A stretch of DNA of 38,457 nt, from positions 1 through 38,457 of the forward strand of contig JAHCLG010000024.1 in assembly GCA_026125385.1 (NCBI GenBank). Reading direction: 5' to 3'. The DNA is from Legionellales bacterium (GTDB lineage Bacteria > Pseudomonadota > Gammaproteobacteria > JAHCLG01). Below, in pieces: positions 1-7,364 of this stretch; positions within the stretch are counted from its first letter, which is position 1; the number at the start of each line of letters is the position of its first letter. The notes under the pieces were generated by a model. It saw nothing but the letters and a program-made list of their open reading frames with translations. It was not told the origin of the DNA and did not search any database. A program made the position numbers and the translations under genes.

Positions 1-115
1 CGGGTACTAAGGGGATTTGACCAGAAAGATAAACCATTTGCCCAACTTTAACCGCTTGTGAATACGTTCCAATCGCTTGTGGCGCATTTTTTGAATGAAT
101 GATTGTTTTAAGCAT
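1..115 (-). CDS. ridA: RidA/YjgF family reactive-intermediate deaminase (N-terminal part)
   Basis: Only the first 38 codons lie in the window; the gene runs off the left edge. The start reads [20 protein letters not shown], followed by a VYLSGQIPL segment, which is the N-terminal signature of RidA (imine deaminase that hydrolyses reactive enamines/imines made by PLP enzymes such as threonine dehydratase). The start is ATG at 113-115, preceded on the minus strand by AAGGATC. It begins 12 bases after the spoT stop, so it is probably the last visible gene of the yicC-gmk-rpoZ-spoT operon. A spoT-ridA pairing is also known in Pseudomonas, which supports the call. The catalytic C-terminal part, including the conserved arginine, cannot be seen. 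Confidence 0.9.
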   Translation of the reverse strand, partial: MLKTIIHSKNAPQAIGTYSQAVKVGQMVYLSGQIPLVP

Positions 116-127
116 GAGATGATCCTT

Positions 128-2239
128 TTAAATTAATTTGCGACGCGTAATTTTTACCACGGATTTTAAGGCGCGAATTCTTCGCATCACTCGAGCCAAA
201 TGCGTTCGTCCTTTTACGGACACGGTTAATAATACTTGATGATAACGCCCATCCCGCTGTATTACACTGATATTATCGATATTCGCTTCGGCTGTGGCAA
301 TCGAACTGGCTAATAATGCCAGTGCGCCGCGATGATTAGCAATTTCGACATTTAAATCTGCCGGAAATTCACCTTCCACAGACTCTTCCCAACAGACCGA
401 AATATATTTATCGGAGCGATGTTGTAAGTGCTGAACTTTGGGGCATAATTCATGATGAATAATTAATCCACGCCCTTTATCCAACATACCGATGATTTGA
501 TCACCAGGAATAGGACGGCAACAGTCGGCATAAGTAATCACCATTCCTTCTGTGCCTTTAATCGCTAAGGGTTGATCAGTTTCGAATGTTTTTAATTTTT
601 CATGGTCGACACCATGCACGATGCGATCGGCGACCACTCGCGCAATTTGATCACCCAAACCGATACTTTCATACAATTGATCTAATTGAGTAAATTGATG
701 ATGTTTTAAGACTTCCTCAATTTTTTTCCGATCCATTTTATGAATGGGTTTATCCAAAGCTTGTTCTAATAAGCGTTTGCCTAATGCAATGGATTCTCCC
801 TCTCGTTGTTTTTTTAAATAATGGCGAATACTACTGCGCGCTTTACCCGTTACCACAAAACTTAACCATGCAGGATTAGGGCGTGCTTTCGGTGCTGTAA
901 TGATTTCCACGGTTTGACCATTATTGAGTACCGTACTTAAAGGAGCTAGTTTACGATCAATCTTGGAGGCGACACAGGTATTGCCAATATCGGAATGGAT
1001 CGCATAAGCAAAATCGATGGGAGTTGCGCCTTTTGGTAAATCAAAAATATTGCCTTTAGGAGTAAAGACATAAACTTCTTGCGGAAATAAATCAATTTTA
1101 ACGTTTTCAATAAATTCGATGGAATCTCCGGCATTTTTTTGCATTTCCAATAAGCCTTGCAACCATTCGCGCGCGCGCACCTGCGCATCGCTAAATGAGT
1201 CTGCGCCCGTTTTATAAATCCAATGCGCAGCAATGCCATTTTCGGCGAGTTGATCCATCTGTTCCGTACGAATTTGAATTTCAATCGGCACACCAAATGG
1301 CCCGAATAACGTAGTATGTAAAGATTGATAGCCATTGGCTTTAGGGATAGCAATATAATCTTTAAAACGTTCAGGTACCGGTTTATATAAATTATGAACG
1401 ACGCCTAATACTCGATAACAATTATCAACATCTTTCACAATAATGCGAAAAGCATAAACATCGAGAATTTGCGAAAAAGGTAAATTTTTATTACGCATTT
1501 TTTTATAAATGCTGTATAAATGTTTTTCGCGTCCCCACACATGACTGAACGCTAATTGACCACGGGTTAGCGAGGTACGTAAGGCTTTTTCAATAGTATT
1601 AATAATTTTTTTCCGATTGCCATGCGCTTTTTTTACGGCATCTGCTAAAATGCGATAGCGTAAAGGATGCAGTGCTGCAAAACCGAGATCTTCAAATTCC
1701 ACCCGAAAATTATGCATGCCAAGCCGGTTCGCAATAGGCGCATAAATTTCCAAGGTTTCTAAAGCAATCCGTTTACGTTTTACTGGAAGTAACGCACCTA
1801 AGGTGCGCATGTTATGAAGTCTATCGGCGAGCTTAATTAAAATTACGCGAATGTCGCGCGCCATCGCCAAGACCATTTTACGAAAATTTTCTGCTTGTGC
1901 TTCGGCATGTGATTCAAATTTAATTTGGGTGAGTTTACTCACACCATCGACTAAATCGGCGACTTGCGCACCGAATAAATGCGCAATATCTTTTTTCTCA
2001 ACGCCCGTATCTTCAATCACATCATGCAATAATGCCGCCATAATGCTTTCAGCATCCAGTCGCATATCGGCCAAAATACAACTGACTGCGACTGGATGAG
2101 TGATATAAGGTTCGCCAGTGCGGCGTTTTTGATCGCCGTGTGCGGTTTCAGCGTATAAATACGCTTTTTCAATCTGGTCGACTTGATCGGGATTTAAATA
2201 TTTTTCAATTTCCTTTTTCAGCGGCTTGAAATATGACAT
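128..2239 (-). CDS. spoT: Bifunctional (p)ppGpp synthetase/hydrolase SpoT
   Basis: 703 residues, full length for the RelA/SpoT family. It makes and degrades the alarmone (p)ppGpp. The N-terminal HD hydrolase domain is intact (THPVAV with H48, then LLHDVIEDT with H72-D73), so hydrolysis should work. The synthetase domain carries GREKHLYSIYKKM and ERFKDYIAIPKANGYQSLHT; the RFKD motif is the SpoT/bifunctional type rather than the acidic ExDD type of RelA. A TGS domain (VYVFTPKGNIFDLPKGATP) and a C-terminal ACT domain (about 625-703) follow. The gene starts 6 bases after the rpoZ stop and ends 12 bases before ridA. The rpoZ-spoT order is the usual gammaproteobacterial one. Confidence 0.97.
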   Translation of the reverse strand: MSYFKPLKKEIEKYLNPDQVDQIEKAYLYAETAHGDQKRRTGEPYITHPVAVSCILADMRLDAESIMAALLHDVIEDTGVEKKDIAHLFGAQVADLVDGVSKLTQIKFESHAEAQAENFRKMVLAMARDIRVILIKLADRLHNMRTLGALLPVKRKRIALETLEIYAPIANRLGMHNFRVEFEDLGFAALHPLRYRILADAVKKAHGNRKKIINTIEKALRTSLTRGQLAFSHVWGREKHLYSIYKKMRNKNLPFSQILDVYAFRIIVKDVDNCYRVLGVVHNLYKPVPERFKDYIAIPKANGYQSLHTTLFGPFGVPIEIQIRTEQMDQLAENGIAAHWIYKTGADSFSDAQVRAREWLQGLLEMQKNAGDSIEFIENVKIDLFPQEVYVFTPKGNIFDLPKGATPIDFAYAIHSDIGNTCVASKIDRKLAPLSTVLNNGQTVEIITAPKARPNPAWLSFVVTGKARSSIRHYLKKQREGESIALGKRLLEQALDKPIHKMDRKKIEEVLKHHQFTQLDQLYESIGLGDQIARVVADRIVHGVDHEKLKTFETDQPLAIKGTEGMVITYADCCRPIPGDQIIGMLDKGRGLIIHHELCPKVQHLQHRSDKYISVCWEESVEGEFPADLNVEIANHRGALALLASSIATAEANIDNISVIQRDGRYHQVLLTVSVKGRTHLARVMRRIRALKSVVKITRRKLI

Positions 2240-2245
2240 GGGGAA

Positions 2246-2554
2246 TTACCCAATTTGCTCGTCCCCAGTTTGCACGTCCCCAAAAGGTGGTTTTATTACG
2301 TTGTTATGATGACTCATTCCTGGTAAATCTTGACTACCTGCACTGTTGTGATCCTCTTCGTTCATCATTTCGCGAGTAATTAATCCTTTGGCGATTTCGC
2401 GTAAGGCGACGACGGTGGGTTTATCATTTTCCCAAGCTACGAGCGGATCTTTGCCACTGGTAATAATTTCACGCGCACGTTTGGTGGCGACCATCACTAA
2501 ATCAAAACGATTTGGGATTTTATTTAAACAATCTTCGACGGTAATGCGAGCCAT
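2246..2554 (-). CDS. rpoZ: RNA polymerase omega subunit
   Basis: 102 residues starting [20 protein letters not shown], the conserved omega N-terminus that helps assemble beta-prime in RNA polymerase. The start at 2552-2554 is chosen over an upstream in-frame start because homology begins there and GGAG lies 7 bases before it. The conserved core ([12 protein letters not shown]) ends near residue 60. The remaining C-terminal tail is variable and ends in a small tandem repeat, [11 protein letters not shown], encoded by two copies of a 15-base unit (2249-2281). The gene sits 77 bases after gmk and 6 bases before spoT. Confidence 0.95.
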   Translation of the reverse strand: MARITVEDCLNKIPNRFDLVMVATKRAREIITSGKDPLVAWENDKPTVVALREIAKGLITREMMNEEDHNSAGSQDLPGMSHHNNVIKPPFGDVQTGDEQIG

Positions 2555-2631
2555 TTTTTTCTCCACAATAAATATTTTTGTACTTTCTCGGCACCCCATA
2601 AGCGCCGATCAATCCTACTATTGTACTGGGT

Positions 2632-3252
2632 TTAATCTTGCTTTGTCATTAACTTATTAATCAACGACGCTAAATGTAACCGTTGATAGCCTATTTTTAA
2701 ACGCCGTGCCCGCACGATGGCTTGGAGATCGGCTAAGGCATCCTCAAAGCAATCGTTCACCACGACATAATCATATTCATAACAATGGGCAATTTCCGCT
2801 TGAGCTTGGGCAATCCGTTGTTTAATCACGGCATGGCTGTCTTGGGCGCGTCGTTGTAATCGTTCTTCTAAGGTGTGGAGCGAAGGTGGCAAAATAAAAA
2901 TACCAATGGCTTTAGGCAATAAACGCCGTATTTGTTCCGCACCTTGCCAATCGATTTCTAAAATCACGTCTTGATCTTCGCGTAAGCGCTTTTCCACCCA
3001 ATGTTGACCCGTACCGTAATAATGATTGAATACTTGCGCATGTTCTAAAAAACAATTGTCTTCGATCATTTGAGTAAAAGTAGATTTATCGACAAAATAA
3101 TAATGCACGCCATTTTCCTCACCTTCGCGTTGGGGTCTTGTGGTATAGGAAATTGACACAGTCATGTGATGATTTCGTTCGGTTAACGCCGTTACTAAAC
3201 TGGTTTTTCCCGCGCCTGATGGTGCAGAAATTACAAATAATTGTCCTGTCAT
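2632..3252 (-). CDS. gmk: Guanylate kinase
   Basis: 206 residues, the usual length. It phosphorylates GMP to GDP with ATP. The P-loop APSGAGKTS is at residues 10-18, followed by the GMP-binding region SISYTTRPQREGEENGVHYYFV and the EIDWQGAEQIRR segment of the family. It begins 8 bases after the yicC stop and is followed by rpoZ and spoT, so GDP supply and (p)ppGpp metabolism are in one operon. Nothing about the sequence is unusual. Confidence 0.97.
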   Translation of the reverse strand: MTGQLFVISAPSGAGKTSLVTALTERNHHMTVSISYTTRPQREGEENGVHYYFVDKSTFTQMIEDNCFLEHAQVFNHYYGTGQHWVEKRLREDQDVILEIDWQGAEQIRRLLPKAIGIFILPPSLHTLEERLQRRAQDSHAVIKQRIAQAQAEIAHCYEYDYVVVNDCFEDALADLQAIVRARRLKIGYQRLHLASLINKLMTKQD

Positions 3253-3260
3253 AATCCTAC

Positions 3261-4127
3261 CTACTCGATATTTTGAATTTGTTCGCGCATTTGATCGATT
3301 AATACTTTTAACTCGACCGTAATTTGACTGATAGCACTATCAGAAACTTTTGCGGCCATGGTATTGGTTTCACGATGCAATTCTTGCATGAGAAAATCCA
3401 GTCTACGTCCCGTAGGTTCTGCTTTCACTAATGATTTAGCGACTTCGTCTAAATGCACTTGTAAGCGATCGATTTCTTCAGCAATATCAATTTTTTGGAC
3501 GAGTAATACTATTTCTTGATTAATGCGACTTTCATCGACATTTTGCACCACCAGACTGACGCGTTTAGTGATTTTGTCGATTAAGGCTTTTTCAATTTCA
3601 GGTAACCGTTGTTTAATTTGATTCACTAAATTAATGATCTGTTGTTGTCGATCGACAATAAATTGTTTTAATTTTTCGCCTTCTTGTACGCGATTTGCTA
3701 ATAATTGTTGTAAGGCGTGTTCATATGACTCTAGGATTTTATGCTCTAGTTGATTACCATCGGGTTCACGTGCAATCACCACTTGTGGCCAGGTTAATAG
3801 CGTCGTGGTGTTGAGAGATTTTTCGAGTGAAAATTGTTTGATGAGCGTTTCTTCGGCCAGCAATAATTTTTCAATGAGAGCGGTATTTAATTCAAGAGTG
3901 GTGGCCTCGGCTTGATTCAATTGTACTCGTAAACTGCACTCTACTTTGCCACGGGCTAAATAGCGTTGAGAAATTTCACGAAATTTAGGTTCAAGACTGC
4001 GAAATTTATCGGGTAACCGCCAGGAAATTTCTAAATAGCGGTGATTCACCGAGCGAATTTCCCAGGTTAAGTCCCCGACACTATTTTGTTCATTGACTAC
4101 GGCAAATGCCGTCATACTATTAATCAT
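3261..4127 (-). CDS. yicC: YicC family endoribonuclease
   Basis: 288 residues from the chosen start. The protein begins MINSMTAFAVV, matching the YicC family start (M-x-x-SMTAFA), and ends with the DUF1732 region (AEEIDRLQVHLDEVAKSLVK, then GRRLDFLMQELHRETNT). YicC proteins are endoribonucleases; the E. coli member is linked to small-RNA turnover. An upstream in-frame start at 4235 exists, but the start at 4125-4127 has AAAGG 8 bases before it and matches the family, so the longer version is rejected. It is the first gene of the leftward operon and diverges from the plus-strand genes beginning at 4238. Confidence 0.93.
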   Translation of the reverse strand: MINSMTAFAVVNEQNSVGDLTWEIRSVNHRYLEISWRLPDKFRSLEPKFREISQRYLARGKVECSLRVQLNQAEATTLELNTALIEKLLLAEETLIKQFSLEKSLNTTTLLTWPQVVIAREPDGNQLEHKILESYEHALQQLLANRVQEGEKLKQFIVDRQQQIINLVNQIKQRLPEIEKALIDKITKRVSLVVQNVDESRINQEIVLLVQKIDIAEEIDRLQVHLDEVAKSLVKAEPTGRRLDFLMQELHRETNTMAAKVSDSAISQITVELKVLIDQMREQIQNIE

Positions 4128-4237
4128 AATAAAAACCTTTCTGCAAATTGGAGGGTATTGTATCGTATGAAGAAAGCTATTGGTATCGTAGAATAGGCTA
4201 TAGTAATATCTAGAGTTTAACGATATTATTTCCAACC

Positions 4238-4492
4238 ATGAAATATTTATTCACCCTATTCATTCTCTGGCAAACCGGCGTTATCGCCGCTCAAACGCCT
4301 ATCCATGCAATTTCCGCTCCAACGACTCGCGAATGCGAACTCCAGTGTGATGCGCGCTATCCTGAAATTCGCGATAATGCGAAATATATCGAGTGCTATC
4401 AACATTGCGCCAAACACGTTAATCGTAAAAATCCCGTCACCTCGTTTAATCACTCGAACAGCGGAGCACAAAAAATCAACGAGATACGCTAA
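4238..4492 (+). CDS. Small secreted twin-CX3C protein, C-terminus repeat-derived
   Basis: 84 residues, no family recognised. Residues 1-19 look like a signal peptide (MKYLFTLFILWQTGVIAAQ). The mature part has four cysteines, C33, C37, C53 and C57, arranged as CX3C-X15-CX3C, the pattern of a helical hairpin closed by two disulphides. No strong ribosome binding site precedes the ATG. The last eleven or so codons (SGAQKINEIR) and the stop codon lie inside the right half of a dispersed foldback element (4460-4520), so the original C-terminus has probably been replaced or extended. It lies between divergent yicC and rph. The signal peptide and ordered cysteines argue that it is real; expression is unproven. 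Confidence 0.6.
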   Translation: MKYLFTLFILWQTGVIAAQTPIHAISAPTTRECELQCDARYPEIRDNAKYIECYQHCAKHVNRKNPVTSFNHSNSGAQKINEIR

Positions 4493-4520
4493 GCCAGAGT
4501 AAAATTGGCAACACGCTTTA
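4460..4520 (+). repeat. Right half of foldback element family 1
   Basis: This stretch is nearly identical to 36915-36975, the right half of the intact family 1 element, including AGCGGAGCACAAAAAATCAA, the GAGATACG segment and an end reading CAACACGCTTTA where the intact copy has CAACACGCCCTA. The left half is absent. The copy overlaps the 3' end of the small secreted gene and ends 59 bases before the rph start. Confidence 0.85.
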
Positions 4521-4579
4521 GTTTCATATCGCGCTCTGCTCTTGTATCATCACTCCTTTTATTCATTACCGAGGAAATT

Positions 4580-5305
4580 ATGCGTCCGAGTCATCGTCAA
4601 CCCAATCAGTTACGTCCTATCTCAATTACCCGCCATTTTACCGATTATGCTGAAGGCTCAGTACTCATTTGTGTAGGCAATACCAAAGTTATTTGTAACG
4701 CCAGTGTGATAGAAGGCGTACCTCGGTTTTTAAAAGGTGAAAATCAAGGTTGGTTAACTGCGGAATATAGCATGTTACCGCGGGCAACTCACGAACGCAG
4801 TGAGCGTGAAGCGGCAAAGGGCAAACAATCAGGCCGTACCATCGAAATCCAACGCTTAATAGGCCGCGCCTTGCGTGCCTGTGTCGATTTAAAAAAACTC
4901 GGTGAATATACCTTACAAATCGATTGCGATGTTATTCAAGCCGATGGCGGCACCCGCACCGCCGCAATTACCGGAGCGGCGGTGGCTCTGGCAGATGCGA
5001 TTACTCATATGCGTCAACATCATTTCTGCAAAAACAATCCATTTTTAGGTTTGATTGCGGCAACCTCTGTTGGCATTCATCAGAATCAAGCCATTCTTGA
5101 TCTCGAGTATCAAGAAGATTCCGTGGCAGAAACCGATATGAATGTGGTGATGACCGAACAAGGACAGTTTATTGAGTTGCAGGGCACAGCAGAGAATCAG
5201 GCATTTTCGGAAACTCAATTGAACAGTATGCTAGCTTTAGCCAAAGGTGGTATTGAAGAATTACTCGCCATTCAGCGCGCCGCTTTGTCATCATCTGTTG
5301 AGTAA
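4580..5305 (+). CDS. rph: Ribonuclease PH
   Basis: 241 residues, normal for RNase PH, the phosphorolytic 3'-5' exonuclease that trims the 3' end of tRNA precursors. Family signatures are visible: [20 protein letters not shown] at the start, [36 protein letters not shown], and [19 protein letters not shown] with the phosphate/metal-binding region. The start at 4580 has GAGGAA 3 to 8 bases upstream; a longer in-frame start at 4505 is rejected because homology begins here and the extra stretch overlaps repeat DNA. Divergent from yicC, a common arrangement. Confidence 0.96.
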   Translation: MRPSHRQPNQLRPISITRHFTDYAEGSVLICVGNTKVICNASVIEGVPRFLKGENQGWLTAEYSMLPRATHERSEREAAKGKQSGRTIEIQRLIGRALRACVDLKKLGEYTLQIDCDVIQADGGTRTAAITGAAVALADAITHMRQHHFCKNNPFLGLIAATSVGIHQNQAILDLEYQEDSVAETDMNVVMTEQGQFIELQGTAENQAFSETQLNSMLALAKGGIEELLAIQRAALSSSVE

Positions 5306-5319
5306 ACGTTAGTTTTCTC

Positions 5320-5352
5320 GGGAGTTTTGCACTGAAAGTGCGAAACTCCTGT
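5320..5352 (+). terminator. Hairpin terminator after rph (repeat family 4)
   Basis: GGAGTTTTGCACT (5321-5333), loop GAA, then AGTGCGAAACTCC (5337-5349) form a 13-base stem with one G-T wobble, followed by TGTTT. It lies 15 bases after the rph stop. The same hairpin sequence recurs at 33296-33321 and, altered and inverted, at 14801-14826. Confidence 0.75.
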
Positions 5353-5413
5353 TTCTAAGAAATTGATCGTGACGTCTTTTAACCAAAATCCGGCGAAGGT
5401 GCAAACAGTGTAT

Positions 5414-5441
5414 TTGCCATTTTACCGCCATGCTATATACT
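5414..5441 (+). promoter_or_regulatory. Likely sigma-70 promoter of the TetR gene
   Basis: TTGCCA at 5414-5419 and TATACT at 5436-5441 are separated by 16 bases. It lies about 100 bases before the TetR start codon, and the inverted repeat at 5449-5477 falls on the expected transcription start. Confidence 0.55.
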
Positions 5442-5448
5442 AGGCGAA

Positions 5449-5477
5449 TTGTCAGGCGAACAGGAAGTTCGTGACAA
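5449..5477 (+). promoter_or_regulatory. Inverted repeat, probable TetR operator
   Basis: TTGTCA-GG-CGAAC (5449-5461), spacer AGGAA, GTTCG-TGACAA (5467-5477). The arms are complementary except for a two-base insertion in the left arm. It begins 7 bases after the -10 box, a position typical for an autoregulating TetR repressor. That the neighbouring TetR protein binds here is inference. Confidence 0.5.
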
Positions 5478-5543
5478 AGAAGAATAAAAGAGATCGTTTA
5501 CAGAGTATTTATTCTGGGAAAACAATGCATCAAGGAATCATTT

Positions 5544-6116
5544 ATGGAAACGAAAAAAACCTCAAAAGAACGCTTGATTGAAGCAAGTGGTTATTTATTC
5601 CGCGTACGCGGATATCATAATACTTCAATTGCCGATATCGCTAATGCCTGTAATTTACGTAAAGCCAGCATTTACCATCACATTAATAGCAAACAAGAAT
5701 TAGGCATTGCTGTCTTACAACAATTAAACCAAAATTTTGAAGAGACTATTTTTGCCATTGCCTATGATGAAACACGAGCCCGCATCGAACGTCTCAAAGC
5801 ATTTGCATTTGCCCTAGAACAATTTTTCAAAGATCGTCAAGGCGGATGTTTAATGGCGAATTTGTCGCTAGAATCTGTGGATACCATTGCTGAATTCGAA
5901 GAATTAATCCGTCGTTATTTCGATAATTGCATTAATGCCATTACTCATCTCATTCAACATCAATATGGTCTCGAAAAAGCGCGGCAATTAGCGCTAGATT
6001 ATGTTGCAACACTCCAGGGTGCTATTTTATTAAGCCGGATTTATAAATCACCCGAAGCATTAATTCGTTTTCGCGATCAATTAATTGGACTCTTAGATCC
6101 TAAACTTGAACAATAA
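5544..6116 (+). CDS. TetR/AcrR family transcriptional regulator
   Basis: 190 residues. The N-terminal helix-turn-helix is typical: KERLIEASGYLFRVRGYHNT, then SIADIANACNLRKASIYHHI and NSKQELGIAVL (about residues 8-57). The C-terminal ligand-binding domain is helical, with CLMANLSLESVD around residue 100 and a Y-G-L-E-KARQLALDYVATLQGA segment, as in TetR repressors of the AcrR/YcdC kind. AAGGAA lies 8 bases before the ATG. A promoter and an inverted repeat stand upstream, suggesting autoregulation. A terminator separates it from the next plus-strand gene, the haem-oxygenase-like protein, so co-transcription is unlikely, though it could still regulate that gene. The ligand cannot be inferred. 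Confidence 0.9.
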   Translation: METKKTSKERLIEASGYLFRVRGYHNTSIADIANACNLRKASIYHHINSKQELGIAVLQQLNQNFEETIFAIAYDETRARIERLKAFAFALEQFFKDRQGGCLMANLSLESVDTIAEFEELIRRYFDNCINAITHLIQHQYGLEKARQLALDYVATLQGAILLSRIYKSPEALIRFRDQLIGLLDPKLEQ

Positions 6117-6152
6117 GCTCAAAAAATTAAAACATCATTAGCAATATCACGG

Positions 6153-6193
6153 TTAGCCCTAGTTTTCCGAAATTAGGGCTAATTAAATTTTTT
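6153..6193 (+). terminator. Rho-independent terminator after the TetR gene
   Basis: TTAGCCCTA (6153-6161) pairs perfectly with TAGGGCTAA (6174-6182), followed by a T-rich run ending at 6193. It lies 37 bases after the TetR stop. Confidence 0.8.
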
Positions 6194-6293
6194 AAACTCT
6201 GGTAGTCAAGTCATGAACTACTTCAAATAACGTGTAATTAAAATTTTTCTTTATTACTAAGTCTTGTGCTAAAATCATTTTGTTATCAAGGAT

Positions 6294-6306
6294 GATAATT
6301 ATTTTC
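6294..6306 (+). promoter_or_regulatory. Fur-box-like half site
   Basis: GATAATTATTTTC matches 11 of 13 positions of the second part of the Fur consensus (GATAATCATTATC). It sits just upstream of the GGAG ribosome binding site of a predicted iron enzyme. The first hexamer of a full 19-base Fur box is poorly matched, so this is a suggestion only. Confidence 0.3.
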
Positions 6307-6319
6307 ATGGAGATTGATC

Positions 6320-7126
6320 ATGATCAAAGATGAAATCACAACGGCTCACTCATTTGAGCAATTAATCACGCAACTCAAGCAACCGCTTACAACCCACTCA
6401 GAATATGACCAACTCGATCCACTAAAATTAGCTGAGATTCGTAAAAACTATGCTTGGATTGCCGATCCAATTTACACCGCAAGTCAAACAATTTTAACGA
6501 TGCCTTTTTTTGCTTGGATTAAACAATTGCGAAATCCACAAGAATTTAAATGTGCTGCTGTGCAACTCTATTATCATTCAGCCACGTTTCCAAAAGTATT
6601 AGGATTAATGTTAGGCCACACTCCAATGAGTGAAAATCATATGATGCCATTTTACGCAAAGCATGCATTGGGTGAAGCGGATCATCATCAATTATTAATG
6701 AAGTGGATGTTGCGCCATCAATTATTAATTCGTGCTGAAGAAATTAATCAGGTACTGGTAACACCTGAAACGAATGCCTGTATTAATTTAGGTTATCGCT
6801 TGGCTATGGAACACGATCGTGGATTATGGATCGCCGCGATTAATTGCGGCATCGAGCGCTGTTCCAATGATTTTTTTAATCAAGTCGCCCCCAAAATGCA
6901 CGAGCTTAATGCTGGCGATATTTATTTTGATGTTCACGTCGAAGCCGATGAATATCATAGCATTATGGGCTTACAATACATTACGGTTGATCCTACCGAT
7001 ACGCTTCGCCAACAACAATTAATTCATAAAGGTTTAGAAGGAATTAGTTTATGGGCAGCCATGCTACATTCTTGGATAGGCATAAATTATTTTCCACAAT
7101 TTAATTTGCAGGGGAAATTAGTATAG
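6320..7126 (+). CDS. Haem-oxygenase-like di-iron protein (HDO superfamily candidate)
   Basis: 268 residues, soluble, mostly helical. The fold is suggested by E119-x2-H122 in ALGEADHH, E179 in CGIER, and H206-x3-D210-x2-H213 in HVEADEYH. This ligand order and HxxxDxxH motif match haem-oxygenase-like di-iron oxidases/oxygenases (UndA, CADD and the iron-containing redox enzymes of Pfam Haem_oxygenas_2), which oxidise small substrates or their own side chains using O2. A TenA/PqqC-like relative without metal is the alternative. The start ATG at 6320 has GGAG 7 bases upstream; TTG at 6314 is less likely. A Fur-like half site precedes it. The substrate cannot be inferred: no biosynthetic genes adjoin, only a TetR regulator upstream. 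Confidence 0.6.
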   Translation: MIKDEITTAHSFEQLITQLKQPLTTHSEYDQLDPLKLAEIRKNYAWIADPIYTASQTILTMPFFAWIKQLRNPQEFKCAAVQLYYHSATFPKVLGLMLGHTPMSENHMMPFYAKHALGEADHHQLLMKWMLRHQLLIRAEEINQVLVTPETNACINLGYRLAMEHDRGLWIAAINCGIERCSNDFFNQVAPKMHELNAGDIYFDVHVEADEYHSIMGLQYITVDPTDTLRQQQLIHKGLEGISLWAAMLHSWIGINYFPQFNLQGKLV

Positions 7127-7140
7127 TTTTTACTCTATAC
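7122..7140 (+). terminator. Short inverted repeat at the end of the HDO gene
   Basis: GTATAG ... CTATAC encloses the HDO stop codon and a T-rich loop; the right arm is also the left tip of the family 2 element. It is weak as a terminator. Confidence 0.25.
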
Positions 7141-7264
7141 TTAAAACAGTTGGATTATAATTGAGGAACTAAGTATAAAGCTACGAAGGAGTGTATACTG
7201 AATACAATCCCGCCGTAGCTTTAGCTCGACAAAAAAGCCTAAAATTCAAACATGAAGCGTATAG
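7135..7264. repeat. Foldback element family 2, copy 1 (130 bp)
   Basis: Begins CTATAC and ends GTATAG. It is an imperfect palindrome over its whole length: the left arm CTATACTTAAAACAGTTGGA mirrors the right end. The central part GAAGGAGTGTATACTGAATA and the following TTTAGCTCGAC and AGCCTAAAATTCAA are shared with 21610-21737. No coding potential is seen inside. The rest of the 7127-7364 spacer holds nothing I recognise. Confidence 0.85.
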
Positions 7265-7364
7265 GTTTAAATAAAATATCGTGGGGCAAGCTGCTAGAAA
7301 TAAATTTAAATTCTACATCAACATCCGCAAAATATTCTAACATTAAATCGCGCACACACCATAA

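Noticed and set aside
4128-4235. N-terminal extension of YicC up to 4235
   Set aside because: The family start MxxSMTAFA lies at 4127 with AAAGG upstream; the extra 36 residues cross the intergenic region.
4505-4579. Longer N-terminus for RNase PH starting at 4505
   Set aside because: RNase PH homology and the GAGGAA ribosome binding site both point to 4580; the extra codons overlap repeat DNA.
6264-6299. Sigma-70 promoter using GATAAT at 6294 as -10 for the HDO gene
   Set aside because: The nearest -35-like TTGTGC is 24 bases away, too far, and the start codon would be too close.
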